Assembly (NCBI GenBank): GCA_963730305.1 | Contig: CAVSRB010000004.1 | Location: 62,001-126,000 of the forward strand | From: CAMYMQ01 sp963730305 | GTDB lineage: Bacteria > Pseudomonadota > Alphaproteobacteria > Bin65 | DNA: 64,000 nucleotides | Reading direction: 5' to 3' | Part shown: in pieces, positions 51,820 through 59,408 of the stretch | How positions within the stretch are numbered: position 1 is the first letter of the stretch | Layout of the letters: the number at the start of each line of letters is the position of its first letter | Translations under genes and position numbers: made by a program | Notes under the pieces: generated by a model | Database searches by the model: none | What the model saw: only the letters and a program-made list of their open reading frames with translations | What the model was told of the DNA's origin: nothing

Positions 51820-52305
51820 CTACCGGTACGTGTGGCCGCGACGGGCCAGGCGCAGCACCCGCAGGACGTACCGGTTGCGGCCGAAGTACAGCATCTTGCC
51901 GACCCAGTCCTTGGCATTGCCGACAGAGGTCCGCCAATAGCGGCCGATGATCACCGCGTCGTTATAGCTGTAGCGGGGATTGTCGGCGTCCGCCCAGCTG
52001 CAGAATCGCTGATTGCGGACCACGTTGCTGCGGGCATAGGAGAGCTTGCCCGGCAGGTACCGGCCTTGGCCGCGCTCCATCATCTGGCCGGCAATGATCT
52101 TGGCCCTGAAGGTGTCCACGTTCCAATATCGCGCCAGCAGCTTGAGGTCGCAGTAGGTGTGGCGACGGTCGTTGTAGAAGGTACGGGCCGGATCGGCCAG
52201 GCTCGGCGCCACCATCGCGGTCAGCGCGACCACCGCCGTCAACGGTGCCTGCGCAAGGCGCAGCAGCCTGCCCGCGTCATGCTTGAAGGCAAACGTTCGT
52301 CGCAT
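51820..52305 (-). CDS. Secreted protein with two YC/FC...YW repeats, unknown
   Basis: 161 aa, not recognised. A signal peptide (LTAVVALTAMVAPSLA) is followed by two related units: YCDLKLLARYWNVDTFRAK with IIAGQMMERGQ, and FCSWADADNPRYSYNDAVII with GRYWRTSVGNAKDWVGKML. Each has a Cys, a Tyr-Trp and a trailing Lys/Gly-Met helix, so the two cysteines may pair. Basic overall. Start ATG 52305 with GAGGGG. Its stop lies just upstream of the amidoligase frame, so the two may share a message. Confidence 0.65.
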   Translation of the reverse strand: MRRTFAFKHDAGRLLRLAQAPLTAVVALTAMVAPSLADPARTFYNDRRHTYCDLKLLARYWNVDTFRAKIIAGQMMERGQGRYLPGKLSYARSNVVRNQRFCSWADADNPRYSYNDAVIIGRYWRTSVGNAKDWVGKMLYFGRNRYVLRVLRLARRGHTYR

Positions 52306-52449
52306 GTTGGACCCCTCGTTCGTGTCTGTGGCGCAGGAACCACGACGCGAAGCGCGATCCCGGCGAACGAGTTTAGGGCAACCCCGGTATGGTGTCTTGC
52401 CCCATCCGTCCGGAGGATCGGTGTGACGGGACAAGCCGGCCGCAGGCGC

Positions 52450-53070
52450 CTAGGCCGGCTGGTACCGGCTGACCTCGATGCCCGCGCCAACCGGCAGCAG
52501 CACGCTGGTGATCCCGGGCCGGGCGCGGATCGCCTCGCCGTAGCGCTTCACCTCGTCGGTCGCGGGGCGGATCATGTTGTCGGCCACGACGATCGCGCCG
52601 GGGTTCAGCTTGGGATAGAAGGCGTCGAGGCAGGGCACGTAGAGGTCCTTCCACAGGTCGACCAGGACGAAGTCGATCCCGTCAGGCAGGTCGCCGATCA
52701 TCGCCACGGCGTCGCCGACCCTGAAGTCGACGTGGTCGGCCAGGCCCGCCTGGTCGGCCATGTCGCGCGCGTGGGCCGCCTTGTAGTCGTGCAGCTCCAT
52801 CGTGATCAGCCGGCCGCCGGTCGCCCGCGCGGCGTCGGCCAGCCAGATGCCCGAATAGCCGTACGAGGTGCCGAGCTCCAAGATCGTCGGGCTGTCGAGG
52901 CTCCGCGCCAGGATGTTGATCAGCCGGCCCGTGTCCGGCCCGACCGCCAGCAGGTGGCGGTTGCGCCAGTCCTCGACCGTCTCGTCCGGCAACCGTTCGT
53001 GCCGGGTCGCCGCCTCGTCGCGCATGCGCGCGTGATAGGCGTCGAGCACCGCCGTGATCTTGTCGTCCAT
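52450..53070 (-). CDS. SAM-dependent O-methyltransferase (class I)
   Basis: 206 aa. SAM-binding Rossmann motif in TILELGTSYGYSGIWLADAA, acidic loop ITMELHDYKAAHARDMA, metal/catalytic region FVLVDLWKDLYVPCLDAF and VVADNMIRPA. This is the caffeoyl-CoA/catechol O-methyltransferase-like plan. Start MDDKITAVLDAYH at 53070; 16 bases after the DUF2218 stop, so it is in the PadR-regulated unit. Substrate unknown. Confidence 0.88.
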   Translation of the reverse strand: MDDKITAVLDAYHARMRDEAATRHERLPDETVEDWRNRHLLAVGPDTGRLINILARSLDSPTILELGTSYGYSGIWLADAARATGGRLITMELHDYKAAHARDMADQAGLADHVDFRVGDAVAMIGDLPDGIDFVLVDLWKDLYVPCLDAFYPKLNPGAIVVADNMIRPATDEVKRYGEAIRARPGITSVLLPVGAGIEVSRYQPA

Positions 53071-53086
53071 CGAACGCCCCCCGCCG

Positions 53087-53462
53087 TCAGCCGGCATCGG
53101 TCGGCGCCCCGGCGTCGGCCGGGCGCCAGTCGATCTGCATCTCCTCGCGGAAGGCGAAGCGCACCAGATGCCGGGCGACGACGTCCTGGAGCCGGTCCAG
53201 GGCCGCCGCGTCGGGTGCATCGAGCGACAGCGCCAGCCGACCGTCGTCGGCGCTCAGACGGCACACGCCCATCGGGAAGGTGATCTGGCCGGCGGTCGCG
53301 TCGAAGGTGACCGGGATCTTGTGGGCGAAATGCTTGCACAGCTGCTGGAGGTAGCGGCTGGCCTTGGGCGTGGCGACCTCGGCACGGCCGCGCGCGCCGC
53401 CGGTCGCCAGGGGATGGTCGGTCGCGAGGGTCTGGCCAGTCGCATGGGGTCTGGTCGGTCAT
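53087..53462 (-). pseudogene. DUF2218 protein, frameshifted at codon 5-6
   Basis: Reads as 124 aa if one G:C pair is removed from the run at 53446-53449: MTDQTHATGQTLATDHPLAT, then AEVATPKASRYLQQLCKHFA, HKIPVTFDATAGQITFPMG, VARHLVRFAFREEMQIDW. The start ATG overlaps the PadR stop (TGATG), which supports this reading. DUF2218 proteins lie next to siderophore-interacting or PadR genes in many proteobacteria and are linked to iron or metal handling. The literal frames give only fragments; assembly error is the likely cause. Confidence 0.8.
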
Positions 53463-54007
53463 CAGCTCTTCTCGATCTGCTGGGCCGCCGAATCGAGCAC
53501 GGCGGCGATGGTGTCGGCGGTCGCCGGGTCCAGTGTCCCCTGGTCGAGGCGCAGGTTCAGGGCGAACTTGAGGTTCTCCATGGCGCGGAGGATCTGCGGC
53601 GGCGGCGCGTCGGCCCCGGCGCAGCGGACGCGCGACAGCAGGGCGTCGGCGGTCTCGCGGTTGGCGGCGAGAAAGGCCTCGCCCTCCGGCGTGATCGAGT
53701 AGCGCTTGCGGCCGCCCTCCTCGACCTCGATCGCCGCGTAGCCCATGTCGTCGAGCCAGGCCAGCGTCGGGTAGATCACGCCGGGGCTGGGGGTGTAGCG
53801 GCCGCCGAGGCGGTCCTCGACCACCTTGATCAACTCGTAGCCGTGGCACGGCTGGTCGGCGATCATGGTCAGCAGCAACAGGCGGAGTTCCCCATAGTCG
53901 AAGAAGCGCCCGCCCCGCCGGCCGCCGTGACGGCGCCGGTGGTGTCTTCCGTGGTGATGGTCGTGCATGTGATCTCGGTGTGATGTTTGGGTGTGTCTGT
54001 GTCTCAT
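53462..54007 (-). CDS. PadR-family regulator, YqjI/NfeR-like with His-rich N-terminus
   Basis: 181 aa. The first 35 residues are a His/Arg-rich tail (HRHTQTSHRDHMHDHHHGRH), followed by GGRFFDYGELRLLLL and the PadR winged helix (CHGYELIKVVEDR, YTPSPGVIYPTLAWLDDMGY, EEGGRKRYSITPEGE). This closely resembles E. coli YqjI, a nickel-responsive repressor of a ferric-reductase gene whose metal binding lies in such a tail. Start at ATG 54007 (ATG 53968 also possible). It is divergent from a GST gene across a strikingly AT-rich dyad it probably binds. Downstream, DUF2218 and an O-methyltransferase share its operon. Confidence 0.87.
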   Translation of the reverse strand: MRHRHTQTSHRDHMHDHHHGRHHRRRHGGRRGGRFFDYGELRLLLLTMIADQPCHGYELIKVVEDRLGGRYTPSPGVIYPTLAWLDDMGYAAIEVEEGGRKRYSITPEGEAFLAANRETADALLSRVRCAGADAPPPQILRAMENLKFALNLRLDQGTLDPATADTIAAVLDSAAQQIEKS

Positions 54008-54017
54008 GGCACGGCAT

Positions 54018-54052
54018 ATATATCTCGATATATCGTAAATCAAGATATATCG
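54018..54052. promoter_or_regulatory. AT-rich operator between PadR and GST genes
   Basis: Palindrome ATATATC-TC-GATATAT (54018-54033) followed by a direct repeat of GATATATCG (54027-54035 and 54044-54052). PadR proteins bind ATAT-type dyads, and this stretch is far more AT-rich than anything around it. Confidence 0.65.
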
Positions 54053-54181
54053 TATTATATCTTTTCAGCGCGCGCGAGCGCGGCGAAGAGCCCGGCCGCG
54101 TCCGGCCCGGGGTTCGCAATTCGGCCCTGTTTGTGTGGCCCAAAGCGGGTATCGTCCGGCGCAGACGGATGGAGGGGCCCT

Positions 54182-54832
54182 ATGGCCGACCTGGTTCTCA
54201 CGACCTTCGACTGGGTTCCCGAGATGCCGCGAGGCTTTGTGCGGGACATCCGCGTGCGGTGGGCGCTGGAAGAGGCCGGATTGCCCTATCGCGTCGAGAC
54301 CACGCCGTTCGGCGATCGGGATGCCGAGCATTTCGCGCACCAGCCCTTCGGCCAGGTGCCGTGGTTGACCGACGGAGACGTCTCGATTTTCGAGAGCGGC
54401 GCGATCCTGCTTCACCTGGGCAATCGCAGCGACGCGCTGATGCCGGCCGATCCGCGCGCCCGCAACGAGGCTTTGGAATGGCTGTTCGCGGCCCTCAATT
54501 CCGTCGAGATGGCGAGCCTCCCGTGGGCCCTGTTCATGGTCCTCGGATTCACCGGGGACGCGCCGGCATGGAAGTGGTTGGACGATTTCGTCGAGGCGCG
54601 GCTCGGGCACCTAGAGCCGGTGTTGGCGGGACGCGAATGGCTCGCCGGGACCTTCTCCGTCGCCGACATCCTCATGGCCGACGTGCTGCGCCTGCTCCAA
54701 CGGTTCGACCGGCTGACGGGTCATCCCGCCTGCCGCGACTACGTCGCGCGCGCCACGGCCCGCCCGGCCTTCGCGAAGGCCCACGCGGACCAGATGGCGC
54801 ATTTCGCGGCGGCGGACCCGAAACCCGACTAG
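54182..54832 (+). CDS. Glutathione S-transferase family protein
   Basis: 216 aa. N-terminal thioredoxin-like domain with RWALEEAGLPYRVE, the cis-Pro segment QVPWLTDGD and the glutathione-contact SIFESGAILLHL; C-terminal helical domain (ALEWLFAALNSVEM, FSVADILMADVLRLL with the N-capping-box Ser/Asp). Cytosolic. Divergent from the PadR gene, so it may share that regulator. Ends 9 bases from the convergent cyclase gene. Confidence 0.88.
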   Translation: MADLVLTTFDWVPEMPRGFVRDIRVRWALEEAGLPYRVETTPFGDRDAEHFAHQPFGQVPWLTDGDVSIFESGAILLHLGNRSDALMPADPRARNEALEWLFAALNSVEMASLPWALFMVLGFTGDAPAWKWLDDFVEARLGHLEPVLAGREWLAGTFSVADILMADVLRLLQRFDRLTGHPACRDYVARATARPAFAKAHADQMAHFAAADPKPD

Positions 54833-54841
54833 GGTTCAAAC

Positions 54842-56221
54842 CTAGTCCAGCGCGATCCACAAATGGCCGTCGTGGATGCGGCAGGCGTAGAGCGACAGCG
54901 GGTCCTGGTTCTTCGACACGTCGCCGATGAATTCGAAGCCGGGCGCCGTGCCGTCCTCGTTCAGCGTCGTGCACCACGCCTTGATCTCGCCGGTCTGCAG
55001 GTCGAAGCAGGTCTCGTGCCACCGGCACACGAGGTTCATGTCGCCGGTGATGGTGCTGTCCCGCGCCACGGGCAGCGCGCCCTCGTCGATCTGGCGCCGC
55101 TCGTAGAACGGCAGCTTCAGGTGCGGGCAGGCGTTGTTGAACGCGACGTAGGCCTCGGCCCCGCGATAGACCACGACGTCGCACTTCTCGAAGTCGAGGA
55201 TCCGCCGCTCGCCGACGGCCAGCTCGTCCGCGGCGAACGCCCGGACCCAGGTGCGGCCGGCGAAATGCATCGTGTCGCGCACCTCGCGCGCGTTGAGCGC
55301 CGCCTCCACTTCGGGCTTGAGCCGCGCGATCTCATACAGGGTGATCCGCTCGCTGGTGCCCCGGAGCCGGGTCCGGATGAAGTCCTCGACCTCGACCTGG
55401 TCGGCGATCCGCTCGTGCAGGGCCTCGGAGATCAGAAGCCGCGTGCCGGCCTCCTTGTTGGCCGCCTCGACGCGGCTGGCGACGTTGACCACGTCGCCGA
55501 TCGCGGTCACCCGCTCGTGGCCGAGCGAGCCGACGGAGCCGATCAGGGTCTCGCCGTAGTGCAGGCCGATCCGGATGTCGAAGTCGAGATCGTACATCGA
55601 CGCGAAGTAGGGCTTCATCCGGTCGACGGCGGCGAGCGTCTGTAGGGCGGCGTTGACCGACCGGATCGGGGCGTCGGGTTCGTCGTCGATGCCGAAGATC
55701 GCCATCACGCCGTCGCCCATGAACTTGTCGATATAGCCGCCGTTGTCCTCGATGATCTCGCCGACCTGCGAGAAATAGCGGTTCAGGAGATACATCACGT
55801 CGTAGGGCGTCAGCGTCTCGGAGATCGAGGTGAAGTCCCGCACGTCGCTGAAGAAGACCGTCGCCGGCTTGACGTCGCCCGCGCGCGTCCCCGTGGCGCG
55901 GTCGAGCTGGCTGGTCAGGGCAAGGTCGGTATCGTCGAGCACCAGCCGCCGGACGCGCAATCCGGCCTTGGGCGCAAGCTGGCAGGCCAGCCGGATCTGC
56001 TCGTTCAGCTTGAGGCGGTCCGCCATCGCGGCCTCGCCCTCGGTACGCTGCGGACAGTCGTCCAGGCCGTCGAGGACCCACGTTCGGCAGGTGGAGCATT
56101 TGGCCCGGCCGCCGCAGGCGTGCGCCCATGGGATGCCGGCCTTGATCGCCGCCTCGAGCAAGGTCTCGCCCGGGGCGACTTCCAGCTCGACATTGTCCGG
56201 CAGTGACGTGACCTTGACCAT
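54842..56221 (-). CDS. 2Fe-2S ferredoxin / class III adenylate cyclase / Rieske-domain fusion
   Basis: 459 aa, soluble, three recognisable modules. (1) Residues 1-95: plant-type ferredoxin with Cys36-x5-Cys42-x2-Cys45-x34-Cys80. (2) About 115-300: class III nucleotidyl cyclase with metal Asp126 (FFSDVRDF) and Asp170 (KFMGDGV), purine-selecting Lys166 and Asp243, and transition-state Asn246 and Arg250 (GDVVNVASR), a set that predicts ATP rather than GTP. (3) About 325-459: Rieske-like domain with Cys365-x-His367 and Cys399-x2-His402; the 31-residue gap between the pairs is longer than in ordinary Rieske proteins. Redox state probably gates cAMP synthesis. ATG 56221 follows GGAG. Confidence 0.9.
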   Translation of the reverse strand: MVKVTSLPDNVELEVAPGETLLEAAIKAGIPWAHACGGRAKCSTCRTWVLDGLDDCPQRTEGEAAMADRLKLNEQIRLACQLAPKAGLRVRRLVLDDTDLALTSQLDRATGTRAGDVKPATVFFSDVRDFTSISETLTPYDVMYLLNRYFSQVGEIIEDNGGYIDKFMGDGVMAIFGIDDEPDAPIRSVNAALQTLAAVDRMKPYFASMYDLDFDIRIGLHYGETLIGSVGSLGHERVTAIGDVVNVASRVEAANKEAGTRLLISEALHERIADQVEVEDFIRTRLRGTSERITLYEIARLKPEVEAALNAREVRDTMHFAGRTWVRAFAADELAVGERRILDFEKCDVVVYRGAEAYVAFNNACPHLKLPFYERRQIDEGALPVARDSTITGDMNLVCRWHETCFDLQTGEIKAWCTTLNEDGTAPGFEFIGDVSKNQDPLSLYACRIHDGHLWIALD

Positions 56222-56341
56222 GCGGCTCTCCGAAGCTTCCGAACCCGCAGCCCGCCAACCGCGGGCCGCCACCGGCCTATCGATAATACGGCACTCGGGG
56301 CGATTTCGAGATCGTTAAGCGGCCATCCGCCGGGACCGGCT

Positions 56342-57487
56342 TCACAGCCCGTTGAGCGGCAGCCGTATCACCACATAGGCGCCGACGTTCCAGCCGTCGT
56401 CGAAGCGGATCCGCGCCGGGGCGATCCTCGTGGTGCCGTTGGCGGTCGGCTGGTTCAGCAGCACCGGATTGGCGATCCCCGGCACCGCGCTCTCCCAGGT
56501 GAAGAAGGAGCCGAGCTGGACGATGAACGGCCGCGGGGTCCAGGTCATGCCGAACGAGAGCGAGCCTCGGAAGCTCCAGGTCGACGCGCTGTCCGACGTC
56601 GAGGTGGCGTGGCTGTTGGTCGTGAAGGTGCCGGGCGCGACGGAGCAAATCGTGCCGCGAGCATTGCCGTCGTAGCAGTCCCGCCCGTGGAACCGCGTGT
56701 GCAGCCAGTGCAGCCCGGTCCGGACGGTGGCGAAGACGCGGACGGTCGGGGCCGCCTGGACCGCCGTGGTCAGGCCGGTGTCGAGCCCGACCCGGATCGT
56801 CGAATTGCGCTCGTCATACATCAACGGCCCGACCGGGCCGACGCCCGAGCGGCGGTTGAAGGCGTCGTAGCGGTAGCGCTCGCGCTGCCAGCCGCCGACC
56901 AGGGCGACCGACGGGGTGAGCACCGTTATGGGCGAGACGTCGTAGTCGGTCGAGACGCCGAGCTGGAACTCGAGCCGGCGATGCCGCGTCCGCAATGTCT
57001 CGTCGAGCGACCCGGGGACGTAGGAGGTGTACCGGTGGGTGCGCCCGTCGACGGCGGATACGTTCAGCGCATCCGCGAAGGTCGTGCCCGTCGTCGCGCT
57101 GTCTTTTGCCCGGCCGGCCCAATACATGCCCGACAGGTAGACGCGCAGCCGCTTGCCGGCCCACTGCGGCGTCTGGCCTGGCGCGATCGTGCGGCCGAGG
57201 GTCAGGCCCGGACCGGCAAACGGGACCGCGGGATTGAAGATGGTTCGCTGGGCCGGGCCGTAGATCGTGATTTCGTCGCCGGCGAGGCTCCCCGGGAACA
57301 GGGCGATCGGCGCGTTCCAGCTGGGCAGCTGATACACGCCCACGACGGCGCCCGAGCCGACGTACCAGCCGTCGGGCCCGATCGGACGCGTCGCCTGGTC
57401 CCCGAACCAGAACGCGTCTGCCCGCGCGACGCCGGCCGCCAGAAGCAAGCCGAGCGCGGCGCCGAGTGCCAAGGCGCGGCCGGTCAC
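56342..57487 (-). CDS. Probable outer-membrane beta-barrel protein, function unknown
   Basis: 381 aa from GTG 57487 (GGGGAG seven bases upstream; GTG 57496 also possible). Signal peptide (ALALGAALGLLLAAGVARA), then alternating polar/aromatic strands rich in Trp, Tyr and Gly (DGWYVGSGAVVGVYQLPSW, RLEFQLGVSTDYDVSP, IRVGLDTGLTTAV, FRGSLSFGMTWTPRPFIVQ) and a final strand ending in Leu-Asn-Gly-Leu. The lone Cys pair (RDCYDGNARGTICS) could close a loop. Resembles porin-like or MetA-pathway barrels, but I do not recognise the family. Its promoter lies in an AT-rich island. Confidence 0.6.
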   Translation of the reverse strand: MTGRALALGAALGLLLAAGVARADAFWFGDQATRPIGPDGWYVGSGAVVGVYQLPSWNAPIALFPGSLAGDEITIYGPAQRTIFNPAVPFAGPGLTLGRTIAPGQTPQWAGKRLRVYLSGMYWAGRAKDSATTGTTFADALNVSAVDGRTHRYTSYVPGSLDETLRTRHRRLEFQLGVSTDYDVSPITVLTPSVALVGGWQRERYRYDAFNRRSGVGPVGPLMYDERNSTIRVGLDTGLTTAVQAAPTVRVFATVRTGLHWLHTRFHGRDCYDGNARGTICSVAPGTFTTNSHATSTSDSASTWSFRGSLSFGMTWTPRPFIVQLGSFFTWESAVPGIANPVLLNQPTANGTTRIAPARIRFDDGWNVGAYVVIRLPLNGL

Positions 57488-57496
57488 GTGCGCCAC

Positions 57497-57763
57497 TCCC
57501 CAATATTATTTTCATTCTTCGTACAAGAAGATTATGGAAATGGCGACTGTTATCTAATATTGGTTAATGAACAAATTGACAGTTATCGTTAATTGGTTAA
57601 TTTCTATTGGACGAATAGAAATAATATTTCTTCGCGTTGAGATAAGTACATCGTCTGTGGCTTCCTTTTCGACGCGGTGCGCCGAAGCGATGCACTATTA
57701 TAGAGAGTATCCATTGGGCGTATCGGAATCGGCCGCACCCGGCGCGCGGTGCCAATGCGGTCC
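57497..57763. other. AT-rich intergenic island with dyads
   Basis: Between the barrel protein and the aldolase, 57500-57720 is AT-rich, unlike the rest of the window. It holds the dyads TTCTT-CGTAC-AAGAA (57515-57529) and ATTTCTATT-GGACG-AATAGAAAT (57600-57622) and two copies of TTGGTTAAT (57560, 57594). No supported gene. It may be the promoter of the barrel gene and/or a binding region for a nucleoid protein. The right-hand part, from 57720, is normal G+C. Confidence 0.5.
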
Positions 57764-57817
57764 GTCACGCCAGCCCGATCAGTCACGCCAACCCGATCAG
57801 TCGCGCCAACCGGGGCA
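57764..57817. repeat. 18-bp tandem repeat, three units, at the aldolase 3' end
   Basis: Units 57764-57781, 57782-57799 and 57800-57817 (consensus GTCACGCCAACCCGATCA on the plus strand) with a degenerate fourth before them. On the coding strand the first unit encodes the last residues of the aldolase (DCPGWR) and the stop codon TGA falls at the start of the second unit. Confidence 0.8.
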
Positions 57818-58540
57818 GTCGCGGTCGAGCAGCCGCTTCTCCGCGGCGAACAGGTCGTCGGCCATCGCCTGCTCCTCACCCGCGACCTGCTGGACGGTCC
57901 GGCTCGCGACCTCGTGATCGACCAGGCGCAGCGGCCGGCCCGTCGACATCGCCATGACCTGGTGCATGCAGGCGCGCTCCAGGTAGTACAGCCGTAGCCA
58001 TGCCTGGGCGACGGTCGTGCCGGTGACGATCACGCCGTGGTTGGCGAGGAACAGGATCGCCCGGTCGCCGAGCGCGTCCGCCATGCGGTCGCCCTCACGC
58101 TCGTCCAACGCCAGCCCGGCATATTCGAGGTCGTAAGCGATCTGGCCGTGGAACATCAGCGAGGTCTGGCTGAGCGGCAGCAGCTGAGGCTCGTGCAGCA
58201 TGGTCAGCGCGGTCGCCCAGGGCATGTGCGTGTGCAGGACGCAGCGGGCGTTGGGTGCGTTCTTGTGGATGCGCCAGTGGATGTAGAAGGCGGTCGGCTC
58301 CGGCGGCCCGTCGCCTTCGACCAGCTCGCCGTCGTCGTCGAGCAGCACCAGGCTCGACGCCGTGATCTCCGACCAGTGCCGCCGGTTGGGGTTGAGCAGG
58401 AAGCGGTCGGGCCCGCCCGCCGCCGAGCTCACCGCGACGCTGAAATGGTTGCAGACGCCCTCGCCGAATCCGTTCCGGTCGGCGGCACGCAGCGCCGCGG
58501 CGAGGTCTTCGCGGCCGGCCCGCAATGCGCTGTTGTCCAT
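57797..58540 (-). CDS. Class II aldolase/adducin family protein
   Basis: 247 aa. Metal-site motif HTHMPWATAL and a later ANHGVIVTG loop are diagnostic of class II aldolase/adducin proteins (fuculose-1-phosphate aldolase fold); NPNRRHWSEITASSLVLLD is the usual phosphate-loop region. The catalytic Glu/Asp of true sugar-phosphate aldolases cannot be verified, and adducin-like members act on varied substrates. Start ATG 58540 with GGGGAGG. C-terminus extends into a tandem repeat. Confidence 0.87.
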   Translation of the reverse strand: MDNSALRAGREDLAAALRAADRNGFGEGVCNHFSVAVSSAAGGPDRFLLNPNRRHWSEITASSLVLLDDDGELVEGDGPPEPTAFYIHWRIHKNAPNARCVLHTHMPWATALTMLHEPQLLPLSQTSLMFHGQIAYDLEYAGLALDEREGDRMADALGDRAILFLANHGVIVTGTTVAQAWLRLYYLERACMHQVMAMSTGRPLRLVDHEVASRTVQQVAGEEQAMADDLFAAEKRLLDRDCPGWRD

Positions 58541-58724
58541 CCACCCCTCCCCATTGGTTGACCCGTCCCGCGCCGCCCGCCGATCCGGCCGCCGCCGTTC
58601 ACGGCCGCTCACGGATTCGGACTACGACTTTGACGCCTTCGTGATTCGTCTTGAATTTCGACCCTTTCCGTCAAGCCGTATCTTGACCGTGGTTCGAAAC
58701 GAGTACCCACCACGGAGACCATGC

Positions 58725-59024
58725 ATGTCCAAGGGAGTATCCGCACTGACCGTCGCCGCCGCGGTCGCCGGCGCCTTTTCGCTGTCGACGGTCGCCGCGC
58801 CGACGCCCGCGTTCGCGGCCAAGGTCAAGTGCTACGGCATCGCCAAGGCGGGCGAGAACGATTGTGCGAACGGCGCCAAGACCCATTCCTGCGCCGGCCA
58901 GTCGAAGGTCAGCTACAGCGGCGACGACTGGAAGTCGGCCGCCTCTGCGGACGCCTGCATGAAGATGGGCGGCCAGCTCAAGGCCTTCAAAGGCGTCAAC
59001 ATGAAACTGAAGTCCGGCGGCTGA
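58725..59024 (+). CDS. bufA: Bufferin precursor BufA (DUF2282), copy 1
   Basis: 99 aa. Signal peptide (SALTVAAAVAGAFSLSTVAA, cut near AFAAKVKC) followed by the BufA core: VKCYGIAKAGENDC, then HSCAGQSKVSYSGDDWK and DACMKMGGQLKAF. Cysteines 36, 47, 56 and 78 are the expected sites for oxidative post-translational modification by the DUF692 enzyme, generating a copper-binding metallophore exported to the periplasm. First gene of a five-gene operon. The start is ATG 58725; a nearby upstream ATG is in another frame. Confidence 0.9.
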   Translation: MSKGVSALTVAAAVAGAFSLSTVAAPTPAFAAKVKCYGIAKAGENDCANGAKTHSCAGQSKVSYSGDDWKSAASADACMKMGGQLKAFKGVNMKLKSGG

Positions 59025-59080
59025 TACCCGCCCCGACAGACTACCAACCGGCAATCCAGCCAAAACCAAGGAGTGTAGTG

Positions 59081-59374
59081 ATGAAGGTTTCTCCGCTTAC
59101 CGTCGCCGCCGCCGTTGCCGGCGCCGTTTCCCTCGCCGCAGTCGCCACCACGACCCCGGCCGTCGCCGCCAAGGTGAAGTGCTTCGGCGCCGCCAAGGCC
59201 GGTCAGAACGACTGCAACACCAAGGCGGGCCACGACTGCGCCGGCCATTCGAAGGTCAGCTACAGCGGCATGGACTTCAAGACGGTCGCCTCGGCGAGCG
59301 CCTGCACGAAGCTCGGCGGCCAGCTCAAGCCGTTCAAGGGCATGGGCAAGATGGGCATGAAGGACAAGAGCTGA
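59081..59374 (+). CDS. bufA: Bufferin precursor BufA (DUF2282), copy 2
   Basis: 97 aa, paralogue of the gene before it: signal peptide SPLTVAAAVAGAVSLAAVAT, core VKCFGAAKAGQNDC, HDCAGHSKVSYSGMDFK, ASACTKLGGQLKPFKG. Cysteines 34, 45, 53 and 75 are spaced almost as in copy 1, but the second spacing is shorter by one residue. Met- and Lys-rich tail (GMGKMGMKDKS) could add copper ligands. AAGGAG Shine-Dalgarno. The tandem pair suggests two metallophores made by one enzyme. Confidence 0.9.
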   Translation: MKVSPLTVAAAVAGAVSLAAVATTTPAVAAKVKCFGAAKAGQNDCNTKAGHDCAGHSKVSYSGMDFKTVASASACTKLGGQLKPFKGMGKMGMKDKS

Positions 59375-59408
59375 CGCTCGGCGTCCGACGATCCGACCGG
59401 GACGGCGC

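Noticed and set aside
54007..54043. N-terminal extension of the PadR protein to 54043
   Set aside because: The added residues are coded by the AT-rich operator dyad, which is better explained as regulatory DNA.
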